NCBI GenBank assembly: GCA_030435675.1
Contig: CM059621.1
Span: forward strand, 4,650,001-4,714,000
Direction of reading: 5' to 3'
Length of the DNA: 64,000 nt
DNA from: Steinernema hermaphroditum
Lineage: Eukaryota > Nematoda > Chromadorea > Rhabditida > Steinernematidae
Numbering within the stretch: the first letter of the stretch is position 1; each line of letters starts with the position of its first letter. The notes beneath the pieces are model-generated. The model was not told where the DNA came from, did no database searches, and saw only the letters and a list, made by a program, of their open reading frames with translations. Below, in pieces: positions 57,901 to 64,000 of this stretch. The position numbers and the translations under genes are program-made.

Positions 57901-60900
57901 GGTGGGATTTCCTATTTGCACAACGTTGTTTGCATTGGCCTCGCAGACAAGAGAGATTCTAGAGGACTGCATGCGACCGATTACGGTACGTCGAGCGCCG
58001 AGTCATCGTGATTCGGACACCCATCTTCGAGTGTGCTTAGGATCCTGGTTTAGCGTAGCTAGAGAGTTACAAACGGCGCAGCCTATGGTCCATACAATCC
58101 TGTCCGGTCCCCATGAACAACACTGTGAATTCTGCATATATAAGAGGCGCCAAATTTCATGACTTTTTGTAGTTCTGTGCTTCTAGAAAAGTGATTGATG
58201 TGCACAGAAAGGCGCGTCTAATAAACTCGTTCTGAGGCAGCGATCGATCACCAAGCTCGAGCTGAAAAATTTCGAAAATCGTTGCTCAAATTTCAAACTG
58301 TCCTTGATTCTGAATCGCCTAAGCCTTATTATGTCCACATGTTCAACTGTATTGCCCATCTTTATATGACGCTTCCCTTGATTTACGACTCCCCGTACGA
58401 AGTCATTGCCCGGGCCCCGCTACATTTCATTACATTAATTGATAACATTGAAAATTGATAAAAGTGTGTCCAATCTGATTTTCGACGTCTCTTAGTGCAG
58501 GCAACCTTTAATTTTTGTTATTGTCTGTGCTCTACTAACGAACGGACAAAATCAAAAATTCTGATCCAAGCGAAAATGTTTTGCGTCGTTGTTTTCGTGA
58601 TATCGTAGTTTCGATGTTGTTTCGGAGATCATCTCATCAAACATGTATGAAACTTCCACCCACAATGCGAAGTCCATTTTATGACTGACATGCCTGCAGA
58701 GCAAACGTATCTTTTGTTGCTTATTCGGCCGATTGCATCAGTTTCCCTCTTACAGTACACCCACTCTATCGTTTTTAATTGCAAACTTCACTCATTCCAG
58801 TTTATTCCAGGCGTCTTTCACCGATGCCCTGTACCGTACACTTAGGCGCTCTTTGACCACGATGTCTCTTATTTTTAGCATCTTTTTCCTCTTCCCGAGT
58901 ACACAGCCCATAAATTTTTAACCCAAACTACCCGCGCCTAATGCCCCAACCCTTATGTTGTTGAATCTTGTTTTTGTAGTGTTTTTCGCGACAGCCGACA
59001 GCTGTTTGCCTCGTTTCGAAGACGTCATCGTCGCCATTTCCTCAAAATTAGCATTTTACCCACGTTCACGGAGCATGTGACTCACACGCTGGCACTCTTC
59101 AGTTCGCCTCAGCGCGCGCTCGACTACGGTAATAATTAATTAACGCTTTTCGACTTCCCTCATTGTTGCCATGTTTTTGTCGATGTCGATGTTTTCGCGA
59201 CTCCCACATCCTGATTAGGTCGCCGCGCGCGGCGCTCGGCCTTCCTCGAAGAGTCTAATTAGGTTTGCCGCGAGTCGACGCGTCCGCGACTCGTTGTTTT
59301 CGCGTTGGCCGCCGCGGCCGACGACCGGCTACCGTAGTCCGCTTGCCGTCGCGGCGGCGGTGGCGACGGGCAAGGGGAGGGCGCAAATGTATCAAATAGG
59401 AGTGTTTTCGTTTACACATTTACACAGTGAAGCAAGAGAGTGGAGAGATTATGGATCGCCGACGGATTAGCGAGCCACGTCGATGTTTTCGGGCCACGAC
59501 AATGCACTTTTGGGATTCGTGTGGAACAGGTTTCGATGGAACGAGACGAGACGATGGTGTCGGAGAAAAAAAAGAAACAAAATGGCATATAAAGTTGCAC
59601 TCTTTATGGTCACCATGGACACAAAAATACAGATCTCAAGATCAGTTTTTTTACAAAGTTTTTGGAAATTTCACTAAGACTACTGTAGTCCAATATCAGC
59701 TTTTTCTTTTTTGTTTATTTAACCAAGCTTCAGCCTTTCATTCTGATTGATAGATTCCGTCTTTTCAACAGTTGTCTCATCCTGATCTACCTATTTTTGT
59801 TTTCCCGCTCTCTTCAAAACAGGTTCGCCATCGTTGTACTTCCGTGTTTTCAACAAAAAAAAAAGAATAGAGACGGAACCAAACGCCAAATACTCCAATT
59901 TTATGTACTCTCTATGTGGGCCAAATCGCCAAATTCAGGCGCCGTTTTCTCGCCATATTTCACTCCAGTTCCGCAACAGCGCCTCGGCACGTCTGGCGTC
60001 GTGGGTGGGCGTTCCGGGAACTGAACGCCGAAAATGCGGCGATAAAAACAAGCTCATTTCCCGCGGCTGTCCCTCGGCCGCGTGTCTGGATGTTGTTTTT
60101 GTGGACGACAGCATCGATCGAGGGCGAAGGACTTCGAAAACAGCGAAGAAACTCTAAGAGCGGCGGCGACGGCGACGGCCCGAGTCCCGGCGGGGAGACG
60201 GCCGGGTGCTGGTTAGGGTAAACAAGGCCCGCCGGGTTGATGAATTGGGCATGATGCAATGGAGAGGATGACTGGAGAAGTTAGGAGATAGTACTATCCC
60301 CTAAAATAGTTAAATCCTCAGGAAATAGACTGGGTTGTACATGACACACAATAAAGTACTATACACCCTCAAAATGTTCGCTGAGAACTTCCTGTAAAAT
60401 ATCGCTGTTTACTTTCCATTTTACAAAAGACTTTGTTTGACTTGCACTGACGATCATGTTTTCGATCAGGACCCCATTTCCAGCCCAGGCAGCCAGAACT
60501 CTCCTTCTACCATTGGGTCTTCCTCACTGTGCCTACACTCCACTTCCCTTATATTGTTTGTCTTACCTTTCATGGACGTTTAGAGCCGATTTTCCGCCCC
60601 ATCACTGCTTTTCGCTAAAAGGCGCAATTTCAAATCTGTTCCATGACGTGCGTAGCAAAGGCGGCCGAAAACATGAATTTGCTGGAGTAGTCATTTTTTG
60701 TCGAAATGCCTTTGTCAAAATGACTTAATGACGTGTTTATGACTACGATCTTCGATCGGATATCGAGGCATTCTTGGAAAATGCGATGTTTTTCAACGGA
60801 ACGCCTCTTTAAGACGCAACAAATTATGGCGTGATGCATGCGTAATTACGCGGCCATTCCCACAAGTGCACTTTTGAAGGCGACAAACAGAGCGACGGCT

Positions 60901-63900
60901 AAATTATGTGTGTGGAAGGATTGAGGCATGGAGAGCCAAGAGACGCAGTTCCGAAAAATGGATGACTGATTGCTTGGACAGAGCCAGCAGAAAAAGTAGA
61001 GCTCAAAGCTGTGACGCAATGATCAGATAGGACCTAGGTCTTCAGGCTATTTCAGGGCAGAATACCCTTCAATATTCGCGTAAATTCAGTGGTTTTTTCA
61101 CTGTTCTCCAAAATTTTGATCTCCGATTTACTTGCTGTGTTTTTCATTTTACTACGGAACGTTCTAGAATATAAATATGCACTTTGTGGGCTCGATGTTA
61201 ACTATGGAAGAAATTTCAATTCTTCATTTCTGTTTGGGCTATCTGGTCTGCACCTTCTAGTAAAAGTGATATTGGCATGCTTCGAGGTCATCGACTGTCT
61301 AGGTGACCCTTCCTGAGCAGAGGTACGTCACCGTGGATGAGGCGTACGCGATTTCCGAACCATTGACGTTTGCTTTCCCTGGAAAAGTCGTCGTTTTGAA
61401 AATGACCACAAATATTTACTTCCAAAGTTCTCGTTTGTAGTGATATGACGAAACGCACTTTTGCCCAGTCTTTTGGCAAAATATTTGTCGTCACGTGAGT
61501 CAGCACATAGCCTTAAGGTAAAAAAACAAGCTCCGTAAATTGGCCGAACTCATTTTCGAAGGCAAACAAGGAGGTTCTTGCAAAATGTCCATAAAAGATA
61601 ACTAGTTTAGTCCTTAGTCTAAGTTCGTTTGGTTCGTCGGCCTCGTTCTCTTCATCTTATTTCGGTTGAACCACCACTTCTGTTGCCATTTTTGTAGGTG
61701 TCCCATGCTTTTCGCATCTCAAACGCTCGTCCCTCATTTGCGTAAAGCCGAACGTTACTCAATTCCCAGCGCAGACGTGTGAAAAACTGCCCTTTTCTCC
61801 ATTGAAACTTGAGTAGAAAAAAAATGTTTTTTATGACTCATTGTCTCCCCATGCGCTTAAAAACTTCCTCAAACAGTTATTCAAGTTCTCCTTTGGAAAA
61901 TACATAACAAACCTTTGACGTGAGCAACTTAGTCATCGCTCGTTTTTTGTGGTACTGGCCAAAGAATTGTCTCTTTGCATAACTTTCGCCTAGAGCGTTG
62001 TTGTCTCTTTTTGTCTAAAGAGTTGTATCTTTCGCCTAGAGCCTTTCTGCAAGAGAGTCCCGAAACATGAGCATTCTCACAAAAAAATGCCCTTTCGTCC
62101 AGAGGGCCTTGACAAGAAAAGGCGTTTTTATGACTCATTAGCTACCCTTAGTGTCAAAAAAGCGCTCGGATATTTGAGCTCTTTGACCATAGAGCAAGAC
62201 CGTTCCATCAACAATCAGTTCACCATTCACATTTTTTTGCATAAACGCCGAGAGAACCGCAACTTGCAACACTGTAAATCGCCCGAATGCGATTTTAACA
62301 AATGACCCAAAATCCCGTCGCATCACCGCTCCCGGCGGCGCTCAAATCCACGCCAGCGTGCAAAGTGCAACAAAAGTGCATTCGTGTTGTGTTGCCCACG
62401 AACGCTTCCGTCGCCTCCCGACGGCTCTGCCCTCTGGGCGTTCAGAGCGTTCTCCTTCTTCACATTCGATCGATTGGCGCCTCCGCTCACTCCGAAACGA
62501 ACCGGTTGATGCGAGGAGATAGCGCGACGTCCGAGTCAGATGTCGTCCTGTTTTTGTAGTACCCACTTACTTTCATACTGTTTTACTGGCCGCCGATAAG
62601 GGACTGGGGCGCGCGCGCGCGATAAAGGTCCCCTTCAAACTTTTCCCGCCGCGAACCTACGGTACCCTCGGCTTCCACTCTCCACGGCTTCTTGTTTTGA
62701 TCGTTAGTCGAGCGCCGACGGCGTTGTCGCCAAGTGGCGCGTGTTCTTAGGTTTAGTAAGAGGCCGTGACGTCACCAGGACGCCCGGGACGCTGTTTTCG
62801 CCGATTTTCAACTCTGCTCTTGTTCGAAGCGAAGAATTATTCATTCATTATGAAATGAGGTTAGCCACGTGTCGATTCGCTCTCCATTTCTCGGGAAACG
62901 GGCCCTTAGTCAATTAGGACCCTGGCGCGTGCGTGCGTTACCGTAGTCCATCTGGCGTCATGCGGAAATTGAAGTTGGATTGAAAGGTCCCCCAACGCCG
63001 TCGTTATCGCGGCACGGCATCGAACAATTAATTTTTTTCTCACCGAGATTAATGTTCAAATCCAGTCTAATCTTATTAGGCATGCACGCAAACGACGTCT
63101 GGAGTTCGCGCCAAAAGCACGAGTTCCAAGGTCACTTTTTTTCCTCATGTTTTGCGACCTTCTAGACCCGGTCGAAGATTAGCCAAATCCAGCTTCACGG
63201 AAAATCCGTCTTCTGGGAGATTACGGTAGCGCAGCGACCTTTCCTAAAACAAAGAGAGATTATTTTAGCTTCTGCTTCTCCAAAAATGACCAAAGTCCGC
63301 TTTGGCCAGAACATGCTCTCCAAAAACAACAACACGTGGCACTGTTGGAGACCGTTGTTGACCTGTTTTGCTATTTTTGGAACTACACTGTTTGCACCTG
63401 ATGTGAACCCGTACCATGAGGGGACAAAGGTTAAGGTATGGGGTCCAATGGAGGCGTACAAAGCTGCAGTTTTGCAGGTCTATTGTGTATCATTTGTATC
63501 AATTTGTGTACCATGCTGTGTTCAAAAGATTTGGTGACCAAATCCATGCCGCTTTGTCCAATGAGCACTTCTCAATTTTCCGAATTTGTACCAAATTGAA
63601 GTGTAAATCTGCGGTTCTATGGACTTTTTAATCAGGAAGAACGTGCAAAAACATTACCTTTCTAATCTGGTCTTAAAACCTCCAAAAACAGAGCCAAAAC
63701 GTTGGATTTATAGGTCATGCTAGAGCCTATCCCTAACAGCTTATGAGTCTTCTATGAGTGCCTTGATCTCGATGAAAATGCCAAGGACTTTCGGTGTCAG
63801 TGTGATTTCTTGTTATTGGAAGTGTCACATACCACTTACGAAGGTGGCAAACACAATTAAACATGAAACAGGAAACGGATTCATCGGAAACAAGCTGAAC

Positions 63901-64000
63901 CTCCGACTTCCGCCAAGTCGTCCTACTTAGTCAAAACATCCGTTTCTTAAATGAGTAGCGAGAAATGCAGGAAATGGATTCCTTAGATGCAAGAACATAC
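57901..64000. other. Non-coding stretch with GC-rich islands to the window end
   Basis: No supported exon. Islands lie at about 58970-59390, 59930-60250 and 62290-62990. The last contains an alternating GC run (62609-62622), a possible Z-DNA former. Near-identical TTACCGTAGTCC/CTACCGTAGTCC words lie at 59331 and 62938 in two islands. The final kilobase holds AT-rich sequence with short frames only. Confidence 0.5.
61790..62185 (+). repeat. Tandem duplication with nested short repeats
   Basis: Unit 1 (about 61790-61885) and unit 2 (about 62086-62175) share TGCCCTTTYS, a CTTGA block, TTTTTATGACTCATT and CCC(A/T)T before a run of A and a GCGCT-like word. Between them, CTTTCGCCTAGAGC occurs twice (about 61984 and 62031). 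No coding frame is common. Confidence 0.65.

Overview
The window looks like nuclear DNA of a nematode, or at least a small-intron ecdysozoan. The reasons are a complete seven-exon receptor whose hallmarks fit the nematode chemoreceptor family Srx, and an eight-exon nicotinic-type channel of nematode character. Most introns are 40-49 bp and end in TTTCAG or TTTTTAG. There is also one eukaryotic tRNA gene with internal promoter boxes. I cannot name the genus.

Layout. Positions 1-12 kb are the gene-bearing part. They hold an Srx-like chemoreceptor (1799-3126), a decayed or unresolved coding stretch (about 3380-3725), an intronless coiled-coil protein (4294-5163), a tiny intronless transcription unit with a 41-residue ORF (5995-6120) and an acetylcholine-receptor-like channel subunit (7399-11765). 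The first three confident units share one compact promoter plan: a TATA box about 30 bp before a TCAGT/TCATT initiator, then a short 5' leader. This argues for simple Pol II starts rather than obligatory spliced-leader addition. Reading across the exon joins gives uninterrupted proteins of about 338 residues (receptor) and 595 residues (channel).

Positions 12-28 kb are repeat-rich with no convincing gene. They hold members of a four-copy dispersed family, tandem duplications, a 337-bp array of the hexamer CCCTAT (ATAGGG on the other strand), and halves of dispersed repeat pairs.

Positions 28-64 kb hold very little coding sequence: the first two coding exons of an acidic, Gln/Pro-rich, transcription-factor-like protein (28538-29045), a tRNA-Arg(CCU) gene (complement 43801-43872) and one basic/acidic N-terminal exon (46325-46525). 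Both partial proteins end at in-frame phase-0 splice donors, and I find no later exons, so the rest probably lies beyond 64000 or in exons too short to recognise. At least twelve GC- and CpG-rich islands of 250-700 bp occur every 2-4 kb, with recurring motifs such as TGTTTTCGCG and CGCCCATTTTTTG. My inference is that this half is the intronic and regulatory landscape of a developmental regulator.

The most unusual signals are a repeat family that carries a tRNA-like Pol III promoter at its 3' rather than 5' end, a long foldback element with a perfect tRNA B box in each arm, the interstitial ATAGGG array, the island series and the tiny TATA-driven unit at 5.9-6.2 kb.
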